DNA from: Marthasterias glacialis
Taxonomy: Eukaryota > Echinodermata > Asteroidea > Forcipulatida > Asteriidae
Direction of reading: 5' to 3'
DNA length: 64,000 nt
Assembly (NCBI GenBank): GCA_911728455.2
Contig: OU452221.1
Span: 9,838,141 to 9,902,140 of the forward strand
Part shown: positions 56,701 to 61,647 of the stretch, one piece after another
Numbering within the stretch: position 1 is the first letter of the stretch
Layout of the letters: every line of letters starts with the position of its first letter
The notes under the pieces: generated by a model
Seen by the model: only the letters and a program-made list of their open reading frames with translations
Database searches by the model: none
What the model was told of the DNA's origin: nothing
Program-made: the position numbers and the translations under genes

Positions 56701-58578
56701 TTGAACTTTGGGGACTGAGCCTTCGTGACATGAGACACGTGCATTATCACAGCCACACCCTATACCTCAATTCAAAAGTGCGGTTTTTTGTTGTTTTTTT
56801 TATCTTTAAAAATCAAACTGAAGGTAGAGTGAGTGTTGGACCCTCAACGCATTGAAGACACGAAACTCGAAAGCCATATAGCGTGCACCTCTTTAATCGA
56901 TATCCATGGTTGGAGAGTATATAAATAACTGAAAGTAAATCAGGGTTGAGTCTCCGAGTGTTAGGGGTAGACACGTACCCCGTCCCTTCCCATAGCCCAA
57001 TCTGAATATATCAGAACACTTCCCTTATGTAGAATGTCTACCGGTGGTCATTGCACGTTGCTCTTTAACTTGGGGTATAACATCTAGTTCAACTGTGAAT
57101 AGAAGTGCCTCTCATGTACCCGCATCAATCTCGTACAGTCCTACTTGATATCCCCCGTTGAGTGCAATTCAACTACCGGGGATAGAGGGATTCGCCACTG
57201 CGTACCTCAAAGTTTCCCAAATTACCCCTTCCTCGTGCCATATGAGTGGGAACCTTCAAATAAGCTATAAAACCGTGTAGTCGATTTCAAAGGACTCTGT
57301 ATAGTACACTATGAATCCTTTTAAATTGTTCCAATCGCAAGCTTTGTGTTTCAAACTGCATGAAGCCCCCAGCTCAACATTGGTAAGCTGACTGGAAATG
57401 CTTCCATTCTTTGCACAAAATAATCAAGATATTTGTTGTACAACCAACCTGTGAAAATGTTAGCTCATTTCGTTGTTTCATTTGCGAGAAAACGGTAAAA
57501 ATGCGTTCAGCATTTTTGTACGCTTTCCTATAGGCAGAGTTTTCATCTCACTGAGACGAAAACAAATTGTGGTTCTTATTTCATTTATTATTTAAAAACG
57601 ATAACACTTCGGGCAGAAATATTTCATGGAAAGTTTTCTACCATCATTATCTTTATACTATACGTATATGCAAATCTGCGAACATTTTTTTTTTTTTTTT
57701 TTACCAATGTTGAGTTGGGGCTTTAAAGACATACATACTAATGCGTCTGTTTAACCTAATTTACAATATGACTCTATATAGTGGTGGAATAACGATCGAA
57801 GTACAAGTTATCATATGATTTGGGCAATAATTCGAACATTTCTATCAAATTAAGCATTGTATCTGGTATTAGGGAACCCCGTAATTGCAAAACAGTTCTA
57901 CGTGTAAATAATGGAAACAGAGAACTGAAAAGTGCTTTATGGATTCCTTTTTTTATGGACAAATCTTTTTTTAACGATTTAATTCATGCGCTCCGCATCG
58001 GTAGGACATTTAGTTGTACGGCACAAAATGTGTTTCAAAACATGTTCAAACTTAAATACGATCCCAACTTAGAATCGTATTAAGTTTAAGGCATACTTCC
58101 AATCGGTTCCAAGTGTAAAATGTGGAAGGCAAGACCATAGTTTAATAAGATATTAAACTATATTGGTTATTATATGATTTTTTTCTGAAAAGTATGTAAG
58201 GGATAGTTCTTAAATAATGTGCCCTTATTTTTAGAATCATTTAAATTTGCAAGGCGCTCCCTTGAAGCTGTGGGGAGCGAGTTCTCAAATGGGCGTATCA
58301 GATGGTCAGTTATGCTCGCCATGCATGCAGTTTTATTAGACTTGTTCAAGTCATATTTACCTTACTCGTCGTTCATCCCTTGTCTGCAAGTCCCTCGCCC
58401 TCTGTAGCACAGATAATATGTGAGCCCGTTCCTGCTCCGTTAAATGGCTTAAGTCGGCCGCTGGAGGCTCAATGGGTATGTTGTGACCGCCTCTACTCGG
58501 TCTCATTCTGGCAGATCGTTCCGACATCAAAGAGTCGTCAGTGTAACTGTCGTCTTCCTGGCTGCTTAGGTTGCCCAT
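493..58578 (-). CDS. PCLO: Piccolo/Bassoon/Fife-type active-zone scaffold (14 exons, 3' end outside the window)
   Basis: This is a large cytomatrix scaffold of the presynaptic active zone; the family organises vesicle docking, release and calcium channels. Fourteen GT-AG exons join with matching phases into 2341 codons without a stop. In order: MGNLSS N-terminus (myristoylation type, as in Bassoon and Piccolo, which begin MGNE), DLSHLTEQER helix (Piccolo has DLSQLSEEER) at about residues 44-65, a zinc finger with cysteines 113, 116, 136, 139, 144, 147, 163 and 166, long disordered regions with coiled coils at 1324-1372 and 1729-1770, a PDZ domain at about 2171-2260, and a GVDP linker at 2306. 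Piccolo has GVDPKQL just before C2A, so the C2 domains should lie left of position 1. Vertebrate Piccolo has two fingers and about 5000 residues; one finger resembles Drosophila Fife. The zinc finger (CPIC, CLQCGF, WLC) and PDZ are closer to Piccolo than to RIM. Comparisons are from memory. Confidence 0.93.
630..1226 (-). other. intron 13, no feature seen
   Basis: 597-bp intron between exons 13 and 14. Open frames here run through the splice site of exon 14 and have no coding character of their own. I see nothing else in it. Confidence 0.7.
1227..1330 (-). CDS. PCLO: exon 13: disordered linker after PDZ
   Basis: Codes for residues 2261-2296. The acceptor is GCTGTTTATAG and the donor GAAG then GTACTC. 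It reads GTNLLESPRQRTRPPGDN then PRSRSTSNPPQLIEE. No domain is seen. A SINE begins only about 40 bp upstream of its 3' splice site. Confidence 0.87.
1373..1505 (+). mobile_element. tRNA-derived SINE fragment, family 1
   Basis: The stretch has a tRNA B-box-like TTTCGAATCCC, followed by a GGCGGAGC block and ending CTCCCACATCCAAAATTGAA. The same blocks, in the same order, occur on the minus strand at 40594-40895, so the two are one family. It lies in intron 12, antisense to the gene, and ends without a clear poly(A) tail. It seems 5' truncated or diverged. Confidence 0.7.
1663..1783 (-). CDS. PCLO: exon 12: second half of the PDZ domain
   Basis: Codes for residues 2221-2261. Joining to exon 11 gives ADREGLREGDQVLEWCGMPL without a break. 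TGRTYEEVQRI (Piccolo: TSKTYEEVQSI) and VEVVVK finish the PDZ fold. The acceptor is CATATTAG and the donor AAATG then GTAAAA. The exon border inside the PDZ domain, after the A-D-R-E-G turn, is likely an old one. Confidence 0.93.
1784..2344 (-). other. intron 11, no feature seen
   Basis: 561-bp intron that splits the PDZ coding sequence. AT-rich; I see no element or further exon. Confidence 0.7.
2345..2534 (-). CDS. PCLO: exon 11: first half of the PDZ domain
   Basis: Codes for residues 2158-2221. The acceptor is CTTTCTCCCGCAG; the donor is GAAG then GTTCGT. The PDZ domain starts near residue 2171. The carboxylate-binding loop reads GIGM (2187-2190), followed by RIIGGKRVPG and VAYIAEIHRAGVADREG. 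The IGGK-x-x-P-G and AYIA-I elements follow the Piccolo PDZ and differ from RIM (VVGGKM). Continued by exon 12. Confidence 0.93.
2535..2861 (-). other. intron 10, T-rich low complexity
   Basis: 327-bp intron. Positions 2703-2822 are a low-complexity run of TTTA, TTA and T stretches on the plus strand. Nothing else is seen. Confidence 0.7.
2862..3001 (-). CDS. PCLO: exon 10: tyrosine-rich and acidic linker before PDZ
   Basis: Codes for residues 2111-2157. The acceptor is CCGACACCACAG and the donor CAG then GTACGA. It reads DYYYGDQVYRMQASEWTRR, then an acidic run (DDSGDDEDERRR) and RHIQ. Bassoon has HYYGDSDYRHG in the same relative place. The split Asp2111 codon is completed from exon 9, and it joins exon 11 in phase 0. 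Confidence 0.88.
3265..3793 (-). CDS. PCLO: exon 9: Arg/His/Ser/Asp-repeat exon
   Basis: Codes for residues 1935-2111. The acceptor is ATAATTTACAG and the donor GAAG then GTCACT. It is a degenerate repeat of HRD, HHR, SRED and RDRD units, so strongly charged and low in complexity. Bassoon has a comparable His/Arg/Gly-rich stretch before its C-terminus. The same DNA is open for long distances in a second minus frame and on the plus strand because of the repeat; only this frame joins with correct phases on both sides. No RNA-binding domain accompanies the RS-like sequence. Confidence 0.88.
3794..6110 (-). other. intron 8, mostly plain sequence
   Basis: 2317-bp AT-rich intron. A short (TTTA)n run lies at 5095-5115. 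I see no transposon ends, RNA gene or coding exon; the open frames of 60 to 94 codons on both strands are unremarkable. Confidence 0.65.
6111..6237 (-). CDS. PCLO: exon 8: small charged linker exon
   Basis: Codes for residues 1892-1934. The acceptor is TTTATTTTGCAG and the donor AAG then GTAAGA. The sequence HHKLERSSSREKRPH then DSMESVGSHRGHSEDDEAGY is polar and disordered. Phase 2 in and phase 0 out match both neighbours. No domain is seen. Confidence 0.9.
6238..6651 (-). other. intron 7, no feature seen
   Basis: 414-bp AT-rich intron between two firm exons; nothing else is recognised. Confidence 0.7.
6652..7142 (-). CDS. PCLO: exon 7: coiled-coil exon
   Basis: Codes for residues 1729-1892. 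The acceptor is TTTCATCTCAG and the donor GATAG then GTAAGA. The first 40 residues (EEVDRLSREGEIIEKQIREQ onward, through KEFRREIERRKKQME) form a clear coiled coil. A less charged part with SLDEIARRGEG and a second helical part (LTDRERAVIKRDQQG) follow. It ends after two bases of a codon, which exon 8 completes as Ser1892. Confidence 0.92.
7143..8423 (-). other. intron 6, no feature seen
   Basis: 1281-bp AT-rich intron. I find no repeat ends or coding signal; the 78-codon open frame at 8153-8389 is hydrophobic and AT-driven. Confidence 0.65.
8424..9812 (-). CDS. PCLO: exon 6: RIM-BP-type SH3 ligand, coiled coil, FSPI motif
   Basis: Codes for residues 1266-1728, phase 0 at both ends. The acceptor is TATGTTTCAG and the donor AGG then GTTAGT. 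KVRRRLPSIPADQ at 1287-1299 corresponds to KVKRTLPSPPPEE of Bassoon and fits the R-x-L-P-x-x-P consensus bound by RIM-BP SH3 domains (R1290 to P1296). A charged coiled coil follows at about 1324-1372. FSPIKEDVDIEAE at 1639-1651 corresponds to FSPIEEAKDVESD of Bassoon. The order of the three is the same as in Bassoon, which supports orthology even though the sequence between them is not alignable by eye. Confidence 0.93.
9813..10269 (-). other. intron 5, part before the LINE fragment
   Basis: AT-rich intron sequence; no feature seen. Intron 5 spans 9813-10950 in all; the LINE fragment is listed separately, and the part from 10521 to 10950 also shows nothing. Confidence 0.6.
10270..10520 (+). 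mobile_element. LINE 3' fragment (end of a reverse-transcriptase ORF)
   Basis: The plus strand codes for KTKDITKYVNNMKWKYVGHV, which matches the conserved K-x-KW-x-x-x-GH(V/I) segment near the C-terminus of many non-LTR retrotransposon ORF2 proteins. It is followed, after stops, by GAGGGCTACGTCCTGCAGTG GATGGAC, a sequence typical of the 3' end of such ORFs (glutamate-alanine, then QW-x-D). It is a dead 5'-truncated remnant, antisense in intron 5 of the gene. The clade cannot be told from this piece. Confidence 0.7.
10951..13898 (-). CDS. PCLO: exon 5: giant disordered exon with Bassoon-like motifs
   Basis: Codes for residues 283-1265 in one 2948-bp exon. The acceptor is TTTGTTTCTGTAG and the donor AGG then GTAAGT. 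The sequence is rich in Ser, Asp, Glu and Pro and should be disordered. Recognisable islands are DFDEEEMMRQLLEMAG at 356-371 (Bassoon has DEDFMRRQILEMS), a basic and SPIFDEE segment at 641-662 (compare SPIEDASP in Bassoon), a proline-rich RPKPPPL near 873, and TGTQTEH at 1047-1053, which fits the TQT core of dynein light chain (LC8) ligands; Bassoon is known to bind that light chain through similar sites. A 198-codon open frame on the other strand is a shadow. Confidence 0.93.
13899..14204 (-). other. intron 4, no feature seen
   Basis: 306-bp intron, the shortest in this part of the gene apart from intron 9 (263 bp). Nothing is recognised besides the splice sites. Confidence 0.7.
14205..14427 (-). 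CDS. PCLO: exon 4: low-complexity linker after the zinc finger
   Basis: Codes for residues 209-283 (last codon split after one base). The acceptor is CTTTTTACAG and the donor CCCG then GTAAGC. It begins SAKKPHKLERMASYSQYEEM and continues into Ala, Ser and Pro-rich sequence with no known domain. Phases agree with exon 3 (0) and exon 5 (1). It is only 306 bp from exon 5. Confidence 0.88.
16044..16192. mobile_element. short TIR element (MITE), GGGCTSGATTTCACAAAG type
   Basis: The left end reads GGGCTCGATTTCACAAAGCA and the right end, reverse-complemented, GGGGCTGATTTCACAAAGTG, with similar sequence for some bases more inward. About 149 bp without coding capacity. The superfamily and target duplication are not clear. 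I recall similar elements from echinoderm and other deuterostome genomes. Confidence 0.75.
16800..17170. mobile_element. 370-bp TIR element, family T1, copy 1
   Basis: Near-full-length match, in the same orientation, to 57362-57731, including blocks such as TCATTTGCGAGAAAACGGT and CAGCATTTTTGTACGC. Ends are inverted: GCCCCAGCTCAACACTGG on the left against GCCCAAGCTCAACGTTGG from the right. Non-coding, so a MITE. The open frames at 16670-17045 are part of it or random. Confidence 0.8.
18370..18385 (-). promoter_or_regulatory. CTCF-like binding motif
   Basis: On the minus strand the sequence is CCGCCAGAGGGCGCCA. It agrees with the CTCF core (CCASYAGRKGGCRS) at all but the third base, where G is tolerated in many sites. 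Whether it is bound in this animal is unknown. The related palindrome AGGGCGCCCT occurs at 22963 and 29130 without the CTCF left half. Confidence 0.35.
21838..21990 (-). CDS. PCLO: exon 3: second half of the zinc finger
   Basis: Codes for residues 158-208, in phase 0 at both ends (51 codons). The acceptor is TTTTGCCTTCAG and the donor AGA then GTAAGT. It begins TETWLCNMCQRRRRF, supplying Cys163 and Cys166, the last zinc ligand pair. Piccolo and Bassoon have EWLCLNCQMQR at this place. The rest is basic and serine-rich. It is short and isolated between introns of 7.4 and 27.5 kb, so it is easy to miss. Confidence 0.92.
23035..23165 (-). mobile_element. degenerate tRNA-like sequence (SINE head or tRNA pseudogene)
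   Basis: On the minus strand CCTTGTAGTTGAGCACTTGA resembles an A-box region, and about 40 bases on, GGTTCGACTCTAACCC resembles a B-box and T arm. The acceptor stem and anticodon arm do not pair well. It may be the head of a SINE. Confidence 0.4.
25410..25632. mobile_element. GGGTCA/TGACCC palindromic MITE, copy A
   Basis: About 225 bp made of alternating GGGTCA and TGACCC blocks. The left part ACTCCTGGGTCAGAATTGAC is mirrored at the right end (reverse complement ACTCCCGGGTTAGAATTG). A central GTGTCAAAATGACCCA is shared with the copy at 32119-32361. No coding sequence. Outer flanks resemble ACTCTA(A)A in the better-kept copies. Confidence 0.82.
25855..26015. repeat. GAGTAC/GTACTC palindromic microsatellite
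   Basis: First half is built from CGAGTA and GAGTAC units, second half from GTACTC and TCGAGTACTCG units, so the tract can fold back on itself across a short middle (CCTCTAAAACGGTACC). It may be a terminal part of an unrecognised element spanning 25633-26030. Confidence 0.75.
26686..26742 (+). repeat. (ATT)n microsatellite
   Basis: About 19 uninterrupted ATT units followed by GTTGTTATT. The poly-Leu, poly-Tyr and poly-Asn frames through it are artefacts. Confidence 0.95.
28177..28554. mobile_element. 378-bp TIR element with GAGATAAATTATCTCGCC ends
   Basis: The outer 65 or so bases are inverted repeats: the left has AACTCAATGAGTG, then AACGAGATAAATTATCTCGC; the right, reverse-complemented, has AACTCAAGGAGTG, then AACGAGACAATTTATCTCGC. 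The inside repeats GTCGACTTA and CGCCAAGATGAC-like words. It has no coding capacity. Confidence 0.82.
29013..29037. promoter_or_regulatory. CRE plus YY1-type motif pair
   Basis: TGACGTCA (29014-29021) is followed eight bases on by GCCGCCATCTTA, a full YY1 consensus (AAGATGGCGGC on the minus strand). This pair is typical of promoters. It lies about 180 bp beyond the 3' end of the exon-like block at 29218. Function is unproven. Confidence 0.3.
29218..29434 (-). CDS. exon-like open block of unknown identity within intron 2
   Basis: The minus strand reads DPWEGGGDVNDMEWEQIAED, LKSMSQSLETRCVFRILDS, then ELRHIAEIIASKISWQ, framed by AACTACTCCAG-like acceptor context (AATACTCCAG) and a GTTTGT donor. 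Composition looks protein-like rather than AT-driven. With this acceptor it enters in phase 2 and leaves in phase 0, so it cannot sit between exons 2 and 3 of the host gene (phase 0 to 0). I do not recognise the protein. ISYELRHIAEII fits the loose BH3 consensus, which could be chance. A nested gene, an element remnant or a pseudo-exon are all possible. Confidence 0.35.
30174..30250. repeat. short inverted repeat TTGGCTGTGGCTACGG
   Basis: TTTTGGCTGTGGCTACGGCT is mirrored by TGTAGCCACAAGCCAAAGCC 40 bases on. It can form an imperfect stem or may be the remains of a small MITE. Confidence 0.55.
31370..31880. repeat. 24-bp minisatellite that reverses orientation in the middle
   Basis: From about 31400 the unit CTAAATGTAGCTCTAACCCG (plus GTAC) repeats with a period of 24 bp; a 41-bp higher-order form (17 + 24) occurs twice near 31450-31530. 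After GTAGACCGGCCTAC at 31703-31716 the units continue as the reverse complement (GGGCTACATTTAGGTC). The whole is a fold-back array of about 500 bp. No coding frame. Confidence 0.88.
32119..32361. mobile_element. GGGTCA/TGACCC palindromic MITE, copy B
   Basis: Same family as 25410-25632. Ends read ACTCTAAATACTGCCCAGTC and, from the right, ACTCTAAAATCTCCGGGTCA, so the terminal inverted repeat begins ACTCTAAA. The 61-codon open frame in it has no meaning. Confidence 0.82.
34600..34790 (+). repeat. dispersed repeat, CCCAC-rich then TTTGTCGA / TTTGTACRC
   Basis: C-rich leader with a 12-C run, then CAAGTTTGTCGACCTGGTA, TTGTTCTCCAATTGTTTT and CATTGGTTTTGTACGC. The same words occur in the same order at 47350-47560, and the last one also at 27964-27982. 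An old dispersed element is likely; its ends are not clear. Confidence 0.5.
37387..37415. repeat. C8-T10-G11 hairpin
   Basis: Eight C, ten T and eleven G in direct succession, which can fold into a perfect C/G stem with a T loop. It is in intron 2. Confidence 0.9.
38465..38777 (+). repeat. complex trinucleotide array (GAC, AAC, CAG)
   Basis: The array passes from GACAAC units to CAGCAA and then to pure CAG/GCA with about ten units at 38694-38731. The open frames on both strands (Thr/Asn/Ala-rich and Val/Leu-rich) are products of the repeat. No exon borders fit, so I do not call a gene. Confidence 0.9.
39951..40153. mobile_element. TIR element, family T2, copy 1
   Basis: The left end has ATGTCACATGAGGCAATTTA followed by CAGGCAACCAG; the right end, reverse-complemented, has CATGTCACGCTAGGCAATTC followed by AACAGGCAACCG. 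Same family and TIR as 44784-45003. About 203 bp, non-coding. Confidence 0.8.
40594..40895 (-). mobile_element. tRNA-derived SINE with poly(A) tail, family 1
   Basis: On the minus strand: a tRNA-like head with GTCTCAGTAGTA (A-box region) and GGTTCTAATCCC (B-box), a body with GACGGAGC, TACGTGGGATG and CCTCCCATGTCTAAAACTGA, and a tail of about 28 A. Same family as the fragment at 1373-1505. It is the best-kept SINE here and lies in sense with the host gene. No clear target duplication was found. Confidence 0.8.
44784..45003. mobile_element. TIR element, family T2, copy 2
   Basis: Right end, reverse-complemented: CCATGTCACATCGGGCAATT, then TACATGCAACCAGTTCCAGG. The left end has GGCAACCAACTGCACTGC, more diverged. 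Matches the copy at 39951-40153 at both ends. Confidence 0.78.
45533..45768. mobile_element. GGGTCA/TGACCC palindromic MITE, copy C
   Basis: Third copy of the family at 25410 and 32119. Left AGTCCCGGGTCATAATTGAC, right (reverse complement) TCTCCCGGGTCAGAATTGAC. The centre is more diverged than in copies A and B. Confidence 0.82.
47692..48060 (+). mobile_element. tRNA-derived SINE, family 2, with (TAT)n-type tail
   Basis: The head is nearly tRNA-Leu/Ser-like: GTGGCTGAGCGGTTTAGCGC (A-box) and GGGTCCGAATCCCGG (B-box) with a long variable arm between. The body has the block TGTCCTTAAGCAAGACACTT and CACCCAGGGGTAAATGGGTA, known from SINEs of several marine invertebrates. It ends in an ATT-type simple repeat. 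It is in intron 2, antisense to the gene. Confidence 0.82.
49513..49765 (-). CDS. PCLO: exon 2: first half of the zinc finger
   Basis: Codes for residues 73-157. The acceptor is TTTCCTGCAG and the donor GAT then GTAAGT. The first base completes the Arg73 codon. After an alanine-rich linker come CPICHQTEL (Cys113, Cys116), CGDC (Cys136, Cys139) and CLQCGF (Cys144, Cys147). Piccolo and Bassoon have CPLC or CPIC, CTQC and CNQCGF at these places. The exon ends between codons, so the finger is finished by exon 3 across a 27.5-kb intron. Confidence 0.93.
50350..50679. mobile_element. hAT-type MITE with 8-bp target duplication
   Basis: The ends are CAGTGGCGTAACTAGGG and, from the right, CAGCGCCGTAACTAGGG. 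The element is flanked by the identical 8-bp TTTAGTAA at 50342-50349 and 50680-50687. TIRs starting CAG and an 8-bp duplication identify the hAT superfamily. 330 bp, no transposase. Intact flanks suggest a fairly recent insertion. Confidence 0.93.
51471..51933. mobile_element. TIR element with about 70-bp inverted ends
   Basis: Left GTCCGGTTCCCAGACCAA and, further in, AGGGTCAGGCATCACCCAAA; right, reverse-complemented, GTTTGGTTCCCTGACCAA and TTAGGTCAGGCATCATCCAAA in the same spacing. About 460 bp without coding capacity. Superfamily is not clear. Confidence 0.8.
51960..52205. repeat. diverged second copy of part of the preceding TIR element
   Basis: The end of this stretch (CAACAAATTATAAACAATTT, then AACATTTTTACAAACTG) aligns with 51690-51740 (CAACAAATTCAACACTACAT, then AACATTTTTACAAACTG). 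It therefore looks like a tandem or nested second insertion, truncated on the right. Confidence 0.6.
57362..57731. mobile_element. 370-bp TIR element, family T1, copy 2
   Basis: Same orientation and near-full-length match to 16800-17170. Left GCCCCCAGCTCAACATTGGT, right (reverse complement) GCCCCAACTCAACATTGGTA. It holds a T run of 17 bases that copy 1 lacks. Confidence 0.82.
58361..58578 (-). CDS. PCLO: exon 1: start codon, myristoylation signal, ADLS-x-LT-x-x-ER helix
   Basis: Codes for residues 1-73 (last codon split after two bases). The start ATG is at 58578-58576; an in-frame TAA lies four codons upstream, so this is the first possible in-frame start. The protein begins MGNLSSQ, with Gly2 and Ser6 as N-myristoyltransferases prefer, followed by an acidic and serine-rich stretch. 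The segment AADLSHLTEQERAHILSV is close to Piccolo near its N-terminus and also recalls the Rab-binding helix start of RIM. The donor is AAG then GTAAAT. A second possible donor, GTAAGG, begins five bases earlier but would break the frame. Confidence 0.92.
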
Positions 58579-58641
58579 GCCGTCATGTTACGCCAGGTTA
58601 CAGCCCGACGACCATTTTGCGTTTGGTGAAACGCAGTACAT
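58579..58641 (-). promoter_or_regulatory. presumed 5' untranslated region with three short upstream ORFs
   Basis: Within 65 bases before the start codon the minus strand has three ATGs with short frames: 58641-58588 (17 codons, in the main frame and ended by TAA), 58615-58598 (MVVGL) and 58586-58566 (MTAWAT, overlapping the main start). If the leader is colinear here, they would reduce initiation at the main ATG. No transcript evidence is available. Confidence 0.4.
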
Positions 58642-61600
58642 GGATGCCGTGGGATTGCGATTCGACGGTGTGAGTAACCAGTTTTTCACAGCGAAAGAGC
58701 GAGACAAATTATTTCTAACATCCAAAATCGAGCAGCATCCTAGAAATGTACACTAACATTTCACTGCACACTGAGCTAATCCAAAGAAGCAACGGTTTTA
58801 ATATTACTATACAAAGTCTTAAGGTATCGTCAAATGAAGAGAAAAGTAAATCCCTCGCGAGCAAACCTGGTTAGATATTCATTAGGTTTTACGCGTATGT
58901 TTCGGACACAGCATCTTGATGTTGACACCGGTCAGTCAGAAGATGTCCACACAACCACCTCTCTCTGTCTTGAGACGATGATTTAAACATCCACGGACTG
59001 CTGGACGGATGAGGCAATCCTAACCACCTGCTTTATACATCCAAATTATATGCGAAACAACGAAGGAAACTAGCATTGTAGCACGTGAAACTCATCTCCA
59101 TTAAGAATGCAAACAATACATCCGTGATCTCCCTGCGACATCACACCAGGTATTTTGACTGTGATGGATTGATCCTCGAGATGCTCAGACCCCAATACAG
59201 GGGTTGGCTAGAGAGGAAAAGAAGAAGAAAAAAATCATTCCTCCCCCATGTCGATAGCTGCTATCCATCCACACAAGAAACCTTCCTGGGAGGGCTTTAG
59301 TTGAAGAGATGCCGTATACCTACTATATAGTGCTACGTTATACTACACATCAAGGACGCGGTGCATGCAGTGGCGATGATGAGGCAGTGTATGTCGCATT
59401 ATGCACTGAATGGGAGCGGGGTTCTGAGCATCCCCATCTACACATACGCAGAGACGGGGAGAGGACACAACGTGGTGGTTGCACACTGCCAATGGGAAAT
59501 TACTCCCGTGCTCTTCCTCGTCTTGAGGTGAAACATTAGGGTCGGAGAGAGAGAATGGCAGCGACCATTTTCTCACAGAGGGGAGGGGGGAATCATAGAA
59601 TCAACCACTTGTGAAATTTCGTGGTTAATTAGGATTGTTGGGATGCATGATGGCCGTGTTCAATTAAAGGTTATGGATTCAAACATACACCTCTCTGTGT
59701 GTTCGTGCCGAGAGTGATATTATTGGAATCATGCAAAACAAGACAACCTTAAGGTTGGACAAAGGTGTTTTTCTCCCCCCTCTTTTTATTTGTCTTTATT
59801 TTGTATTTTTTTTTAATTTTTGTTTGTGCATTGTAATGTATCTCCAGTGAGCAATTATGAATCTACACTCGTTATATTAAATTGGTATACTTTTTTACAC
59901 TAAATTGTCACTATAAAAACAGATCATTTTTTTGGGGTTGACGTCAGTGGTAAATTAGTGATGTGCTTCTACAAATATTGTACATTGTAATCAAATTTTG
60001 TAAACGTAGGTATACATAGTTTTTTATTCTTAATTTTATTTTATTCGGTTGTTTTGTTCATTTTATTCGGTTGTTTTGACACACAATAAAAGTCAATCAT
60101 GGTGATCGGATCAAATACGTGATTGTGATTCCTATATTTGCTCGTCGAATATCACATTCACAAAAACAGTAATAACAATGTTTTACTCAGCTACCCTTGA
60201 CAATTCAACTATAAAATATCAATGAGCTCCAAAAGCGCGGTGAACAATACACAAGTCCTTGATATCAAATTTAAGTTCACAATCTCGTGAAGAATTTTGT
60301 GTGTCCTTTAATAACCAATCCCTTAAAATGACACGGAGATCTCCTTTGACCTCTGACACGATAGGGCCTATAGAAATCATCTATACATGATATGTCAAAC
60401 AAGATGAGAGAGCGTCTCGGTGCAATAAAAGCCACGTTGATAGTGACAACGAACGATAACAACTCGCGGTTGAGCGCGCTCTCTGCCGTTAATACGAATT
60501 CCATCAAGCAAGTGAGATGTTATAAGCGCGCACACAATGAGCGTCGTAATACGCCACACAGCGCTGTTAGATTGTCCAGCGAAGAAAATGATTAAACGAT
60601 CCCCGTGTTTGGCATTCGAGTATGATCAAGAGGGTAATGAGTTATTTAACGCACACGGAGCTGGATTACGATGGCAATAATGTCTTAGCATAATTTATTC
60701 TCTGATTTTGTTTTTGAGTGAGGGCCCAAAGCTAATTATTCTTGACCCATTACTCTATGGGGTGTCCCCAGGCAAACGGTAATGGGAGCGCACACTCGGC
60801 TATAGGACAAACATGTTGGACACGTAAAGTCTAATTTGCGCTCATGTCGTCACACAGAAAGACGGACTGGACAATTACCTAGACCCTTAACTTAATAAAT
60901 CATATGTGTTTTCCAGTGTTTACAAGGCCAGTCTTTTAAAAACACTGCTGCGAGAAGAGAATCACTTGATGCAGATGAGAGACAATATAAAACAACATCT
61001 ATAGAATAAACCATATTTATTATAATTGATTATAAAATAAATGGTGTGTAAAATTGTAAAATTAATTTTGCAACTATATTCATATATACAGTGTTCGAAA
61101 TAAAGGACTCAAGGATGCTTTGAAAACATAAATTAAACTTTTCGACTGATATACACATTTACATCCCATTTTTGCAAGGCATTATAAAAGTACTGGTTAT
61201 TCCAAACCTTCATTAAAAAAAGGGTTAAATACTGTTTTGTTTGCTAGTCATGATTTACCAGTAGACAATTTTTTAAGAAGTGTGTATTGATGCGTTCATG
61301 TGTGTCGTGATACTAAAAGTATTGGAATTGGACGAGCAGTTTTCGTTACAAATCGATGTACTCGTCTTTAAGTTGTGAAGAAAAAAATCAAACTCTCTTC
61401 ATCGTTAGAGCAATAAGTGTTTTTTTACGAGCTTTATTATTTTCTTGCTTTATTGATAAGAAACTGGAATCAAATTATGATTTTCTAAGTGTTTCATCGA
61501 GCGCCCCTTTAATTTCATATCCCGATCAGATCCCAATTTCATGGCTTCACGCTTACCGTAGATTTCTGCGCTTGCGCCCACAGAACAACGCCCTGTACAA

Positions 61601-61647
61601 GGTGCCGTATAGGCGCTGAATTCTTTGTAAGACAGTGCCAGGAAATT

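Larger units (their letters stand above)
49766..58360 (-). other. intron 1 (8.6 kb)
   Basis: Contains the hAT MITE (50350-50679), two related TIR segments (51471-52205), a T1 TIR element (57362-57731) and several G or C runs (53545, 55558, 55703, 56136). Near 49930-50130 a fragment with GACCGATTGAGCTGAAAC resembles the core of a further echinoderm TIR element. From 52500 to 55500 and from 56200 to 57300 nothing else is seen. Confidence 0.65.

Noticed and set aside
493-58578. Assignment of the gene to RIM (RIMS1/2, UNC-10)
   Set aside because: RIM also has an N-terminal LTEEER helix, a zinc finger and a PDZ domain. However, the MGN start, CPIC-TEL and CLQCGF finger, IGGK-x-x-PG and TYEEVQ in the PDZ, and the GVDP linker agree with Piccolo/Bassoon and not with RIM.
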